Below are positions 11,994 to 25,224 of a stretch of DNA of 64,000 bases, one piece after another. Source of the DNA: Cinclus cinclus (Eukaryota; Chordata; Aves; Passeriformes; Cinclidae). The stretch covers positions 2,666,602-2,730,601 of the forward strand of contig NC_085055.1 of NCBI RefSeq assembly GCF_963662255.1. The letters are read 5' to 3'. Under the pieces are notes generated by a model. The model had not been told where the DNA came from. It ran no database searches and worked only from the letters and a program-made list of their open reading frames with translations. Each line of letters opens with the position of its first letter. Position 1 is the stretch's first letter. The position numbers and the translations under genes are program-made.

Positions 11994-14900
11994 CTTAGAA
12001 ATGTCAGTTTTATATCTTAACCCGGTTCCTTATCTTTATCAGGAATGTCAAACTGAGGGAGCCCTCAGCTGGCTGCACACCTCACTTTGGTGTCAACACA
12101 AAATGTGCAAAATGCATCCACAAAGATGGATTTGCTTTAACCAAGACTTCAGAGCCACTTTCATGACAGCAGTTGGGCAATACTTTATACTGGTACTCAG
12201 TTTTTAAGAAAAAAACAAACAAAAAGAGAGAGAGAGATTTGATGTAAAAAGATACTGAAGTGTGTTTTTAACCTTAGATAGGCTCATGTTAACTTTGGGC
12301 ACATGTCCAGCTCCTGTGCTCATCAGTCCCCAGGTGCCACCAGAGTTGTTGCACTTCATTGGGTTTAATTTTCCAGGGAAGTACATCCCTGTCTACAAGC
12401 AGATCCTTGCTTCAACTCGGCTGAAACTTGGGCTGGTGCCCATCTTTGTGTGTGAGCCACCTCAAACTTTTAATAATCATCAAAAAAAAAAAAAAAAAAC
12501 AAATCAGGAACCAACTGGGAGAGTTTCATTGCTGCCTGGATCAGGAGATCCAGCCTTCCAAACCAGCAGTCAGGGTATTGGTGAGGGGTAGGATCTGCAC
12601 TCCAACAACCTTGAGAAATTAGTGAAGAAGGAAAGAGAAAGCCACAGTTAAGGAAAAAATTCATTAGGTAACACTTTTGTTTCTGATGCATCGTTGGATG
12701 CAATTAGATTTTTGGCAGGAGCAATGATATGAAGTGTTTTGTCCAGAAGGTTATTGTGGCTGGAACTGAGGCTGGGTGGCCAAACAACCATTGTCATCAA
12801 AACAGGGGGGAGAGAAGTTGGCTGCCTCTAAAAATGCAAGGCAAAGTGCTGATTCCAGTGGGAATCCAGGCTGGAGATGGAGTTCCTGATCCTGCCGTGT
12901 GACAGGGGGGAAGAACATGTAGGAACAAAGTGGAGATGTGGTTTTACTCCATGAGGAATAGACATTATTCCTCTATCATGTGAAACATTTAATTCAACCA
13001 TCCTGCATTCTACAGCCCTCATCTCCCCCAAACAACAACAACAAAACAAGGCAAACCACCCCAAAAACCCCAAAACAAACCAGCCACAAAAATACAGGAA
13101 AGCCACACATTATTTCTGCAGGCGGTTATATCACAGTTATAATTATATCTTTATAAAACATAAATTCTGTATCTCTTACCTGACTGCAGCGACAGACACT
13201 CTAGATAACAAATTATGCAGATTTGCTTTTGGAGACTATTTTCCCTGTTATTTTTTTCCTACCACAACTGTGTCCTTTAGAGAAAGCTGGTTAAAATGAC
13301 AATACTTTGAAGAGAGAAGGTGGCTGTGACTGTTTCCCACCCTCTTTGAGCAGCCTGGGGAGTTGTTTGTGGCCACCCAAAGCTCTGCAGGGACGGTTCA
13401 GAGCTGCTGCTCCCTGTGCAGCCGCGTGTAAAGGAAGTGAATTATGGAGCACAGCTTCTTGTTCTATGTTAAACATTTCAAAAGGAGGCTTGGCTGAGCA
13501 GGGTGGGCTTTTCTTGCCCTTGGAAGGAGAAAGTGGCTTTTGTCTTAGATTCATGTCGAGTAATTAGTTTTCTTCAGACCAAAGAATAACTGATCCGCTG
13601 TAGTTTATCTCAGTAAAGGGTCAAACAAAGGCTTTGCTACTTTGTGGGAAGAAGCTACAAAGCAAGACAAATAAATACATCTCCAGCTGAAACACAGCTT
13701 TATTCAGAAGCTTTAGGACCTCTCATGGATTTGATTTAAGGGTCCATCCAAGCCCTCTGCAGAGTTTTGGTGAAGAGCTGAGTTTAATGAAGGAAATCAT
13801 CAGGGCCCTGCACAGTGGTGGGAGGCTCTGAGGCTGATAAACAAGCTTTGCTTGTCCTTCAGATGTGGTTTGTGAATAACATCTTGCTTCCCTTTCCCTT
13901 TCAGTGCAATAAAGGGAAGGTATCAAAGTGTTCTGGGCATTTCCCCTGGTTGCCAGGCTAATTAACCAGAGTGGAACTCTTTGTGTCATGGCTTGAGAAT
14001 TCACTGATTATATTTATCAAGGCAGATCAGCAGAGGAATTTTGGTTGTTTTATTTTTTTGGCTTTTTGCTGAATTAAAGTAGATGGAAATGAGGCATGTC
14101 CTGGCTTGGGTGGTCTGTGCCCTCCCATGTGCAGGGATGGATGTTCTCTCACCTCTCTGGTGTTCCCCCTGCCAATCCACCGGATATTTTCACCAATCTT
14201 CCTAAATATGATTCCAGACACCGTCAAACCAAATAGATACACGAATGCTACTTCAGAAACACAAGAACACAGAAGGATTAAGTGAGACAGAATTGCAGCA
14301 GGAAAGGGCTGAAGATTGAGCAGCCAGAAGTGTTTCACTCAGAGTTGACACCATGTCTTGTGTCACAAACTTGCTTTTTTAAACTTTTCTGGGGAGAAGA
14401 AGAGAATGAACTGGCTGTTATTTAACTGATGGCCTACCTCAGTTATTTACAATCTAGTAAGGAATTTATCCCAACGAACCACAAGGTTTATAAAATGTTC
14501 CTTGCAGTTGATTCTCTCCTAAAGGACATGTCATCCATACCATCTTATCAGCCCAAAAAGTTGTATATATTTATATAGACATACCTGTTTCTTGGAAAGG
14601 TCATCTCTGCTGAAATGTTAATTGGATATTGGTGCTGTTAAATATTGATAGAATAAAGTTCAGCTACAAAAAGTCTTTATCTCAGTTTCATTGTAAATAT
14701 GGTTTTAATTCTGTGTCCTAGAGATTCCTGTGGATAAAGAAAATTTCCTTTCAGTTTCCTTCCTCTCAAGTTGCTGCTCCCGGGAAAAGCAGGCCCATAA
14801 GTTAATGCTGTAGCAATAAATTTAAATTCTTGAAAGCAGGAATTCAAAACCATCAGTGCTGCTGCAGACACTCTTAATAAATTAAACACATTCATTGCAC

Positions 14901-15289
14901 TTTACCAGATTATTAAAACACTTAAATATTATTAGCTGTGTTGCCTGAGAGCAGTGGGCTTCTCTGCATGGAAATGTGTGAAGGGAAAAGCTTCTAAAAA
15001 GTCCCAGTAGATGGAGGACGCTCAGTGATTCAACTTATTCCTTGCTTCTTTCTGAATTCTCTGTGTAGCAGCCTGGATTTTTCCTGAAATTAATTGTTTT
15101 AATTATGGCAAATGGCTTGAATGGCTTCTGTGTGAGGGAAGAATTAAAACTCTGGGACGGTTTAGTGCAGAGAGGGGACATAAAAAGGGCACATGATGGA
15201 GATATCCCAGTAATGAATTGCACACACAGAAAGTAAATCTGGCACTTCCACTTAGCCTCTCTTATAATACAAGAACCAGGGGACTTGTA
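11994..15289. other. Unique noncoding DNA
   Basis: Holds a short (AG)n patch near 12225-12240, an 18-base poly(A) at 12482-12499 and an A/C-rich patch at about 13027-13090. No gene or transposon end was recognised. Frames under 135 codons look random. Confidence 0.5.
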
Positions 15290-15470
15290 ATGAAAGTGAA
15301 AGGCAGCAGAATGAAAGCCATTAAAGAAAATAAATATTTACACAAATGCATAATTAACCTGTGGAGTGGATTCCCGCAGGAGTGGAGTGAAGCCAAGAGC
15401 TTAGTGGGGTTCAGGAGAGGATTAGATGTTCCTGTGGATAATGGGAACATCTGGAGTCGTGGTGGATGGC
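15290..15470 (+). mobile_element. Old CR1/L3-type LINE fragment
   Basis: 'cataattaacctgtggagtg', then 'gaagccaagagcttag', 'ttcaggagaggattagatgt' and 'ggataatgggaacatc' follow in order the 3' region of an ancient CR1/L3-like family known from birds and reptiles. It is more diverged than the other CR1 pieces, and both ends are unclear. Confidence 0.65.
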
Positions 15471-17038
15471 GTGGGAAGCGTGGAGGGACTGCAGGGACAG
15501 GGAGTGTGCAAGACCCTCAGGAAAATGGCACTGGCAGCACAGACCTGGATCAGGGGGGAGAAAATGTCCAAGGGAGGAACTTCCATAACTGATTCTTTCA
15601 CTCAGGTAAGTTTGTCGCTTATTTCTGGAGCACTGTGCTGGGACAATAACAGTTCTGTGCTCATTTTACCCCAACTGAGCCAAGAAAAGAGGTTTGAACA
15701 TCGGGGGAAAACATATCCAGAGCAAATCAACTGTTTCTGTCTTGTGCAGTTGTTATCCCAGCATTCCTGAAGAAAGGCAGAATAAATGAATAGACAGATT
15801 CCATCTTTGGGAAGCAGGTGAGCTTTCCAAATCAGCTGATGTGGTGTGTGCTGGAGCTCTGTGGTGGCAGCACTGCTCAATGCCTGTCCCTGATGTTTGC
15901 CCACCCACTGCTTCAGTGTACCACCTCTTCCTGAGGTGCTGATGTCTGAAATCCTGCAGTAACACAATTCCTGCACACAAACGTTGTCCACAGTTCATTG
16001 ACTTCCTAAAATAAAGCACTTTCCATGCCAGGGTCTCTGCCAGCATTCTGGAGACCAAGGATATTGATGACCCACATGACATTATTATTATTATTAATAT
16101 TATTATTATTACTACTACTACTACTAGTATTAAGCCTATTTTCCCCTTTCCTAATAATAGTATTACCCAAAGCAGCTTCCCAAGATCTCTCCACCCAGCA
16201 CATGCAGGGAATTGCTCCCTCCCAACACTGATGTTGTGGGAATGTAGCAGATATGTGGCATGTGGAAGGTGGATTTCCATTTCCATTTCATCCATTAACC
16301 TTTCCAGAATCTCTTCGAGAAGGTGCCCAGGGTTTTTTGACCTCTTTATTGATGGTCTTTGTTAACCCACTTGTCTGAGTAGGAGTTTTTTAAGATCAAA
16401 GCAGGAATTCCACCTCAGCACAGACAAGCATCCCAAAAGGCTTCTCATTCACACTCAATTGATTCTGTGGCAATCTTAAATGTTTCTCAGCCCATTTCTT
16501 TGTGACCTGCTTCATTCCAGGTGATGTTTGAAAGCTCTGAGGCTTGACAGAGATGATGTGAAGTAGGTCAGGAGCTGTCCCACAGCTGAATGTCTGCACT
16601 GCAGTTTGTGTTACTCCTCAGGTAGCACAATGCCTGAACATTAGCAGTTGCTCTAAAGCAAATAACTTGGAGTAACAAATTGCTTCTTTGGCAGAAATTA
16701 AGACAAAATCTGACTCATAAGTTTAAAGTAGTCTTGATTTTATTCTGCAGGGTTTCCCTTTAAGGTTCAGAGTGCTAGGGTAGTTAGAAACAAGATTTTC
16801 TTGGAGCTAAGAGCTTTCCCTGAGCTTAAAATGTCCTTATTTTAGACACAATAAGGAAAACTGAGTGAAAACTCCTTCCACACTTCTTGTTTGTGACCCG
16901 TGCACCTGAGGCATTGGAACAGACCCTGTGAGGACCTTCCCAGCACAGAGCTCCCTCCTGTCCTTGCTGGGTGTCCCATCCTCTTTCCAAGGAAGTGCTC
17001 ACCCTCATCCTGCCTGGACTGGCTCCCCTTTGCATTCC
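15471..17038. other. Unique noncoding DNA
   Basis: No gene recognised. A 180-codon antisense frame (15753-16295) crosses the ATT/ACT microsatellite, which gives it runs of valine and isoleucine. The rest has no domain. Confidence 0.5.
16080..16134 (+). repeat. (ATT)n-(ACT)n compound trinucleotide repeat
   Basis: ATT units change into five ACT units, ending at 'actagtattaag'. A simple compound microsatellite. Confidence 0.9.
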
Positions 17039-17042
17039 CCAT

Positions 17043-17138
17043 TGCAGATATTTACTGTTGTTAGAAACACACTGTCAGTAGATTTTTACTATAGTGACTC
17101 GGCAAGGCAGAGGCCTTGTCAAGCCTCTGGGGGGGGAA
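17043..17138 (+). mobile_element. Probable residual internal ERV sequence with polypurine tract
   Basis: Immediately upstream of LTR copy A, the bases at 17129-17138 are eight G followed by AA, and the LTR then opens with TG. That is the arrangement of a retroviral polypurine tract next to a 3' LTR. Sequence from 17043 to 17128 would then be the last internal stretch of the provirus. No gag, pol or env is visible. The 4 bases before 17043 (CCAT) equal the 4 bases after the LTR (17575-17578), which may be a target-site duplication or chance. Confidence 0.5.
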
Positions 17139-17574
17139 TGATACCTTAAGATTTTAAATATTTCCATCCATCTGTACCCCTGCAGTTCTTTAAAGGTGCA
17201 CAACTCCAGACTCCACACAGTGTCACTGCTGCTCCCCCATTTTGGGCACACACAACAATTCCTCTCCAGGCTGGCAATCAAGGACACCTCACTGCCTCAG
17301 GCCCCAGAGATGGAAACAAAAGTGACTTGGGGGAGCAAACCTGGGGTAAATGACTTCATTACCTGGAGCTGTCATTGGGAGATTGACCCCAGTGTGCAAA
17401 TGAACCAAACTTATCAAAGTGTGAAACCCCGTGACCCGTGGTCCATTTTGGGGGTAGCCCCCATTTAGGGCTTTGTCTGCCCTAAATGTACCTGAATAAT
17501 TCAATAAATAGAACTGCTTTTTATTCCCTTAACTCTGCCTGCCCTCTGTTTTCAGATAGCCCCAAAAGGGATCA
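17139..17574 (+). mobile_element. Endogenous retrovirus LTR, copy A
   Basis: Opens with TGATACC and closes with ATCA, so it has the TG...CA ends of an LTR. It matches the element at 51761-52201 in the same orientation. Bases 17161-17470 (310 bp) are identical to copy B, while the first ~25 bp and last ~104 bp carry all the differences. A polyadenylation signal AATAAA lies at 17503-17508, followed by a T-rich segment, which places R/U5 near the 3' end. A 90-codon open frame inside it (17196-17468) is identical in copy B simply because the DNA is. I see no evidence that it is a gene. The ERV family was not identified. Confidence 0.85.
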
Positions 17575-17578
17575 CCAT

Positions 17579-20500
17579 GTATGGAATAGGTGCCTTTAAA
17601 CTCCAAGGAGTTGTGGTTATGGGCTGCCACAAGCAGCCCAGCACCTCCTCATGATGAGTTCTATTTGTTCTGGGCTGACGTTGTCTGAGGGAGCGTGTAC
17701 AGCTCAGAGCTCCTTTGGAGCATTGTCTTCTTCAAACCCATCTTTAATGTGCTCTTTGTTTGAGAGCTCCCTTTGTAATTTAGTTGAAGCTGAATTATGA
17801 AAGGATCCTGATCTAAATGAGTCACCGTCCCACTAGAAAGAATGTGACAAATATTAAATATTCTTGTGTCGCTCGCAGATCTGAAAGCAAATCCATTCTT
17901 TCCCTTTAATGCTGTTCCTGCCTTTGTATTCTGATGATTCATCCCACATTATGGTGCCAAGTTTTCTTCCTCCTTCCCAAAGCTAACAGGTGTTCCTTGG
18001 ATTTGCCTCATCTGTTAGGAGTCACTGTCGAGTGCAGCTGGAAATTTTCCATTCAGGAGCCCCTGCACTGGGCATTGTGCACCTGGGACCACCATTCCCA
18101 GTCCAGCCCAGCATGGAGCTGGGTCTGGCTGGCCAGGGCTCGACAGCTGCTGCAGCAGATCCACATCTTAGTCTGGGCTGGATTTACTGCCCAGAGCCCA
18201 GGGCTCTGGTACCACGTTATGGAAATGCAACTGCTCCTGCCCTGAGATGGTGTTGGCTGTGGAGTGTGAATAAAAGGAGGTATTCATCCAAAATTGTTCT
18301 CTTTTCTAAAAACACCAGCGCTCAACAACAGTAACATCAACAACTGTCCTTAGGCGGGAGTTGGGGTTTTTTTTCTGCAGCTCAGTCAGAGCTTATTTTA
18401 ATAAGGTTACATTGTCCAAACTCTCATCTTTTCAAATGAAAATGTTCTGCCAGATTGAGATGGATGAGTAAATGATTGAAAATCCAGTACACGTACAAGT
18501 TCTCCTCAGTCCTGCCTTTGGCAGGCAATGGTTCCACACATCTGAAACCATCACAGGCAGCAGAGCTCTCCCCGTTTGGTAGGAAGTGCCAAATGATGTT
18601 TGACAAATATTAATTCGATTCGATCGGATTGTAGCGCAATATTTTATTTGCAAGATGTTCAGACCTAATTAAAAAGTATTTTTGACTTATTAAAATACCT
18701 TGGAAAACATCAGCCTTCTTTAACTAGAAACTGATAAACCAAGAAGCCAGAGCAGTCATCCCCATTTTAATCTGATTCTGTAGAAGTAGAAATTGTTGTA
18801 ATGCTGAGTAAAGAAAGATTAGGAAAAAAATATTTCAGTGCATTTTCTATTCTGATCTCTGGGTTGGTGCTAATTTGAACATATTTCAATTGCTTCTGAA
18901 AAATTATCCACATTTTGTGACACTGATCTTCTGACAAAAATATAGTTTTTGCTATTGCCTGTCATTGTAACATTTCACCTAATTTATTAAAGCTGTTAGC
19001 CCCTTGACGTATATAACATTTTAAAGAACACACAGGCAAAGTCTTGCCCAAATTCCTCTTTTTTTTTTTCTTGGAAAAAGAGACGTAGATGTATGGCAGA
19101 GTTGGGAGAATTTTTAAGAGTCAAGGCTCGATGCACAGAAGTGGCTGGGGTGGCACCACTGCTTTGGAAGCTCTTTTCCAAAATGAGACCCGTGACAAGG
19201 TTAATTAGAACCAGGAATGTCTCAGTGTGGGTTCAGCACTGCTGAAATGTGCTGATTCAGGTGAGAGCACTACAGGCTTCCTACTACGGCTGATTATCTA
19301 GACCTTAATTATTATATAAATCAATTCAGGATAAATAAGACCTTCTTGGTGTAATGGCTCGCTGCCATTTGTGATTAATATTTCATTAGGCACGAAGCCA
19401 TCAAAGCACTTAAGCAGGTGCTCAATTTTAGCCACTTTAGTCAATTATATTTGGAATTAGGCATATGCTCCCAGGCTTTGCTTGACTGGACTGTTCCCCA
19501 AAGCTGAGCTGACCTTTACCTTTGTCATTAACATCACTGAACACTTCTTGTCTCTGTACCACCAAGGATTAAACACAAGAAATTCGCTTATTCCGCTCAC
19601 AAACAAAATTTTGTCACCATTTCCAGGAGAGGGCTGACTATTTGTCATCCTTCCAGATAGTTGAGAGGATGCTTTCCCCAAAGCCTTGTTTTCCTTTGTA
19701 CCCTTTGATTCTCCAGGTGGCAATCACATTAATACACTGAATTATCAGCCTTTAGAGACTCAAGCCAACGAAATGCATGTGCTACATCTTTTTTTTTATT
19801 CTTTTTTTTTTTTTTTAGCAAACAGATCAAAATAATGTTGTAGCTTTTCCACAGTCCAGCAGGAAAATCTCACCATTAGCTATTTCATGTGCTGGTTTTG
19901 CATCACAAACAGATTTTTTACACCTCTTTTAATTACTTACTTCTGATTTGCCAGTGTTTTGAAAGATAAGTAATCAAAAATCGTGGGGTAATAATACCAA
20001 GCTGAAGTCTGGGACCAGTTTTCCATGTTTTTCCCAACCCTTTGGTGGTGGGATCTGTACAGGAGAAGAGGGAATGAGAAAGGATGGATGTGTCAGAGAC
20101 ACATTCAGTTGTGAGACGAGTTTTTGAGCTCAGAAAAGTCTTATTTGTGCTGACATTCAGTAAAGTTTCTCTATTACCTTTCTCACTGCAGATGAATAAT
20201 TTCCAAAGCCCGTTTTCTCATTATGGATCTAATTTTGACTTCTTTATGCTTTGGAACATTCCAGTGTTGCCACATCTCAGTTTCCTTGATTTTCTCTCTT
20301 CTTTCCAGGATGTTGTAGGAGAGGCTTGTCCTCCACTTGTGCTCCCACCCCCCGTGCTTCTGCTCTGCATCTGCTGTCCCAAAGATGTAAAAGTGCCTTT
20401 CAGGAGACGCTCGTTAAGGATATGAACCCTGATGTCCATTTTAAAAAGAGAGTGATGTCCAGAAAAGGAGAATAATTGCTTCGTAATTGTGTTGTGGGGC

Positions 20501-21300
20501 TGGAAAGTGAAACACAAGACCCAGCTCAGGTTGCAGATGGACAATTTGGCCATTAAATGATTTCACTGAGGTCACTGATGGCACTTGATGGGCCAGGATG
20601 TGTTTGCTGCAGCATTAGTGGGTTGGAATCTTTCTGGGAGGAGGATGATTGCTTTGGGAAACTTTGCCCAGTTTTATTTGTGAGCAGCAAAATCACCAGA
20701 GAAGGTCAGGCAGATCTGAAGGAGTTGCTGGTTTTCATCCAGTGGAGAAAGAAAAAGGGGTGATCTGGAATTCCCATAATTTGTGGGATATCTGGGGCAC
20801 TGTTGTGTGCTGAAGGCTTTGCAGTCTGAAGTGAAAGATAAAATATTTTGTGGTCAGCAAGGAAAACCTTCGGCTTTCATGGCAACTGTAAATATTGCAG
20901 AAATACCAGTCACAGTTTTCAGAAGTGTCAATCTTCTGGAAGTCATGTCCATGGTGAACAAGACTGTGGGACTTTATTAAGTCACTGTTGAAATGTATTT
21001 GATAATCGGAATGAATTAAAAGGTGGAGGCTCAAGAGGAGAAAAAGAAAGTAGGAAATGGTTTAATCTGAGTGAAGAGTAACCAAAGAGGCAGGTGGTGA
21101 GACCTGGATTAGGTGGTTTATTTTGCTTTTTATTCATCTGTCATTAAATTGTGAAAGAAGTGTTTGATAATTTACCAAAAGTTTCTGAGTTTTATTTGGA
21201 TTTCATGAGAGGTTGTATATTCACGTACTTTAGACTTCCACTTGTGAGACATTACACAACTTAAATGTCTGAATGGGGTAGGTGACAGAAACAGTAAAAA
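17579..21300. other. Unique noncoding DNA, possibly conserved in part
   Basis: No gene seen. Around 19255-19470 lies an AT-rich, repeat-free stretch with TAAT-type words and CAGGTG/CACTT-like boxes that looks like a candidate conserved element. Poly(T) and T-rich runs occur near 19064 and 19790-19817. Confidence 0.45.
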
Positions 21301-21418
21301 AAACTTCAGGTGATTTGTGTGAGACTTCAGCGCTTGCTTTAAGTACACCAAATACTTTTTTCTCAAAAGACATGAAATATTTGAATTCCGTAGTCCATCT
21401 GGCAAATGTCTGGCATTG
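21301..21418 (+). repeat. Unclassified dispersed repeat, copy 1
   Basis: The words 'aggtgatttgtgtgagactt', 'gacatgaaatatttgaatt' and 'tagtcc' recur in the same order at 24980-25110, with about 75-80% similarity by eye. It is not CR1 or the LTR family in this window. Confidence 0.7.
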
Positions 21419-22464
21419 TGTTATTTTGTTATTTTGCTGTTGATGTATCATTTTTATGATTGGGGAGGGGTTGAGAGGTAATTTTAGAGCTTCAGTTGAT
21501 GATGTGAGCTGATGTTTCTTCATTCCCAGCTGCCGCAGAGCACAGGCAGCCTGACTGAATCCATCCATCTGGAGAGGAGGGAAACTCTGCTGGATTCCAG
21601 CTCACCTTCATAAATTCCTTCCTGATAAAATCAACCCAGAATTCATGAAAACCAATGGGAAAATGGAAAACTACTAGCAAAAATAACCCCAAATTTCCCC
21701 TTTTAGTCAATCCAAGGCAGAGTTTTGAGCTGGCTCTGGTGCCCACAGGGTTTGTTCCTGCTGGGGACATCGATCCTTTGATATTCCCATCTCTTTGTCT
21801 TCCTTTTTCATCCCTGAACAAAGTCTTGTGTTCTTCAACTTTGACCAAAGAGATTGGCAATGGGACAGGAGGAATAATCTTACCTGTCCAAGGCCCATTA
21901 ATACTCACAAAAATATGCTTTAAATGAGACATTTATACAAATCAATATACATTAAAATGTATGGGGAGCCAAGGCAAGCCAAGCAGAACTTGTTCTTTAA
22001 TCTTCATTAAAAATAAAAGATTAAAAATTCATCTCTTCCTTCCTAATGCAGAGAGGTGTGCTGAAGGGAATGTGACCCAAAGTTTTAATGGAGCAGCACT
22101 TAAATTTTATTATCTATACAAAAAAGGATTTTCAAAGTGGAAAAAAAAAAAAAGGATAATACACTTTTTAAAAGCAGCAAACAAGCAAACAAAAGCACTT
22201 GTGGTTTGGTTTATGTTGTAATGGAACTGTATTTTTAGAGGGAGACAGGTTGTGCTTGGAAGAATTGGGATTTTTAACTGTGGGCAGGCTGAGCTGTGTC
22301 CCCACAGCAGCATTTCCCTTTTGATCTCTGCATCTGGAATGTGCTGCCTTCCACACCCTGGGCTCAAATGTTTGGACTCAAATGTCAGGGAGAATTCTGC
22401 ATAAATAGGGAGATTATATGGATGGGGAGAGGAAAATAAAAGGGATTGAGGGGAGGACTGGGGT
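21419..22464. other. Unique noncoding DNA
   Basis: Contains a 14-base A run around 22139-22154. A 167-codon antisense frame (22110-22613) extends into the neighbouring CR1 and shows no domain. Confidence 0.5.
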
Positions 22465-22590
22465 GTAGTGAGGTCCCAGGCCAGGCTGGACAGGGCTTGG
22501 GACAGTGGAAGGTGTTCCCATGGCAGGGCTTTGGAACTAGACAATCTTTCAGGTTCCTTCCAAACCAGGCCATTCTGTAATTCCCTGAAT
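22465..22590 (+). mobile_element. CR1 LINE fragment, 3' end
   Basis: 'aggccaggctggacagggct', 'gggacagtggaaggtgttcc', 'catggcagggctttggaact', 'agacaatctttcaggttcc' and 'ccaggccattctgtaatt' follow the CR1 3' order. It is heavily 5'-truncated with a degraded tail. Confidence 0.9.
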
Positions 22591-24979
22591 AAAAGCAGGA
22601 TTTTGGTTTCCATTCCACTCTCTGTAACCCATTTGGGTTACATGTTTTTTCCCTTTTGTTTTTTTTTTTTTTTTTTGCTGTCCCCATTGACAGGGCTGTG
22701 AATGATTTCTGCCTTTGCTGTGTCACTGCAGTCACCCTCACTGCCAGCACCCCTAGAGCACCAAAAGCAGAAATTAATCCTTCTGGGGGCCCTACAAGGA
22801 GCAGAAGAGGACTGCAGCTCTTATTTTCTTTATTCACACTGAGTTTTAAAGTGTATTTGGTGTTTTATGTATGATCAGCTGAAGTGCTTTACATTGTTAC
22901 TGATCTCACTTTTTTATCCCAGCACTCACCATGGGCATAAACAGAGTGGAGCTGGGCTTTCAGCTCAAGGTTAAGGACCTTTTGTACCTAAAAGCTCCTA
23001 CCCATTTGTCCAGCACGTTATTTGTTCTTGCAGATAAACTTCTTTCTTCTTTCCCATTTCTCAGGAGTTGCAGCAGTTTGCAGGAGTTCCAGGGTGAGCG
23101 TGGAGAGCTCGGTGTCAGAAGGGCAGGAAATGCTTTGCAGTGCTGAGCTGGAGCTGCCTTCCTAGGAGTCGATTTTCTCCAGAGATTCAGGCTAAAGAGA
23201 GGGTAGAGAAGCCATGCTGGCCATTGGGATAAATCCTCGGGAACTCTGAGGATTAGAACTGATTACAATCCTCAGGAACTCAGGGTGGAACTTCCTCAGA
23301 AGTTATAATCCCACTGACACAACAGGGAGGGCACGAGGAGGAGGAGGAGCAGCAAAGTTTCCCTGGGTTTTTCAGGCAGGAAAACACTTTCACCACGAGG
23401 TCGAGTGGATTTACAGCTCATTTGGGTCCTTAGGTTTTGTCTGCTTGGAGCTTGATCCTTGGGGTTCGGGAGTTGGAACAGACACATCCAAGTGTGGTCA
23501 CTCCTTTCTAGGAGAAAGGAGAAAAGATTTCTCTAGGAAATCCTTCCTGGTTTGGATTTCCTCTGCCTATCTATTTTAATTCCAGGTTTCTTAATTTTAA
23601 ATTCATTATTTGATACAGGTTTTAGAAGCATTAAACCTAAGGATGCCACAAAATGAAAAAAGATGTTCTGGACATATTTTGCATACAAATGGCCAAAGCC
23701 GTCAGCACATCCCTTCTTTTATGCACTGGATTAGTTTTCAGGTTTTTTTTCCCTGTCAACAACTCAGGGAAAAGCCAAAACTTTTTTTTTTTTTTTCCCC
23801 CCAGTAAAAGACAGGCTTGGACTGTCACTCTGCTTCTTATCCTCTAAAAATGCTAACTAAAAGCTGAGCTAGTCTGGCTCTTGACAGGAAACAGAACTGA
23901 GCTCACCCTGTAAGGAAAATGGATGGAAAATATCTTCTCTGAAGTTTTGCTGTGCCCAAGATGTCCCTGCTTTAAACTTTTTAACTTTATCAGCTGTCCC
24001 TGCAGCAATCTCAGCTCCTCATCCCTGAAGGCTGAGGAAAATCAGCCCTCGTCACATGTTTTGGATCAATGGATTAGATTTGACCCAATTATTTTCTATC
24101 CTCCAATTAGCTGCCCCCTGAATGTTTGGAGAATTCCCGTGGAAGCAGCAAATGCTTCCATACTTGCAGTGATTCTCTTTGCAGGTGAATTGGGGTGATT
24201 GAGGATTTAGTGAGCCCTCACCTGGGTCACTGCACTTGTCTCATTAACCCATTTTCGGGGTGAAGGTGCTGCCTGTGTGTGATTTTCCTATCCCAAACCC
24301 CAAACCCAGTTCTTCCTCCTCCCTCTGGTGGTTTTGGTGCTGTCAGACACCAACCCTGTGACTGACTGCTGCTGCCACACGTTCCTCTTATTGTGATGGT
24401 GCTGTCAGCTGAGGAAATTCAGGGATGGACTGTGGGATCAGCACCAGCCTTGGTGTGTTCCATGGAGTGAGCTCCTTCCTCTGCCTCATCCTGCTCCATG
24501 TCCTCCTTGGGGTCTCCAGCCCCTTTTCCCTCCTGCCATTATTGAGGGATATGAGGGAAAAAGACAAACTATTCCTGAAAGCTTTGAAAATTCAGCCCCT
24601 TCCAGGAATTTTTCTGGAATAGCTCCACTGGGCCCTTCATTTCTCAAACCCAGCCAAGTGATTTTTTTTTCTCCTGTTGATTTCCCCAAGACTGAGGAAA
24701 GGTCAGGGAATGTAAACATTAATAAATGCCATGGAAATTACTCTGGCTTCTCTGAAATCCAAAGAGATTCAGACTATCAACGTCTTTTAAGGGTTGCAGA
24801 AGATGGATTTTGAGCAATTAAGCCGTGAGTAATTGGATATGTTTTTCTTCAGAGTGAAGAAATGTAGGTGAGTGTTTGCTGAGAACTGGAGCAGAAAGCA
24901 GAATGCAAAACCATGGAATTCCCCTTGAATTTGGTCCTGAGAAAGGCAGGTGGGCTAGACAAGCTCTGGGGGTATAAAT
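22591..24979. other. Unique noncoding DNA with poly(T) runs
   Basis: T runs at about 22659-22676 and 23782-23796. No gene or mobile-element end recognised. Confidence 0.5.
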
Positions 24980-25110
24980 AAAACTCAGGTGATTTGCATG
25001 AGACTTTCAGAATTTGCTTTAAAGACACTAATAGATTATTTTTTTTTAAAACAAAAAAAAGACATGAAACATTTGATTTCTGTAGTCTGTCAGCTTATCT
25101 CTGCTTAGCA
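24980..25110 (+). repeat. Unclassified dispersed repeat, copy 2
   Basis: Counterpart of 21301-21418 on the same strand. The central part is expanded by T and A runs (25040-25060). Flanking sequence is not shared, so the repeat unit is short or both copies are truncated. Confidence 0.7.
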
Positions 25111-25224
25111 CTCAGGGTGCAGGTTGGCAGGGAAATGATGCTTTGCAGTGTATCTTGGAATTTTTTTTTTTTTTTTTCAGTAGGGAATCAGATCCTTCTC
25201 AGTGCAGAACTTGCTCAAACTTGC

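Noticed and set aside
17196..17468. 90-codon frame identical in both LTR copies
   Set aside because: Identity follows from the identical LTR DNA. No known LTR-encoded protein is recognised, so I do not call it a gene.
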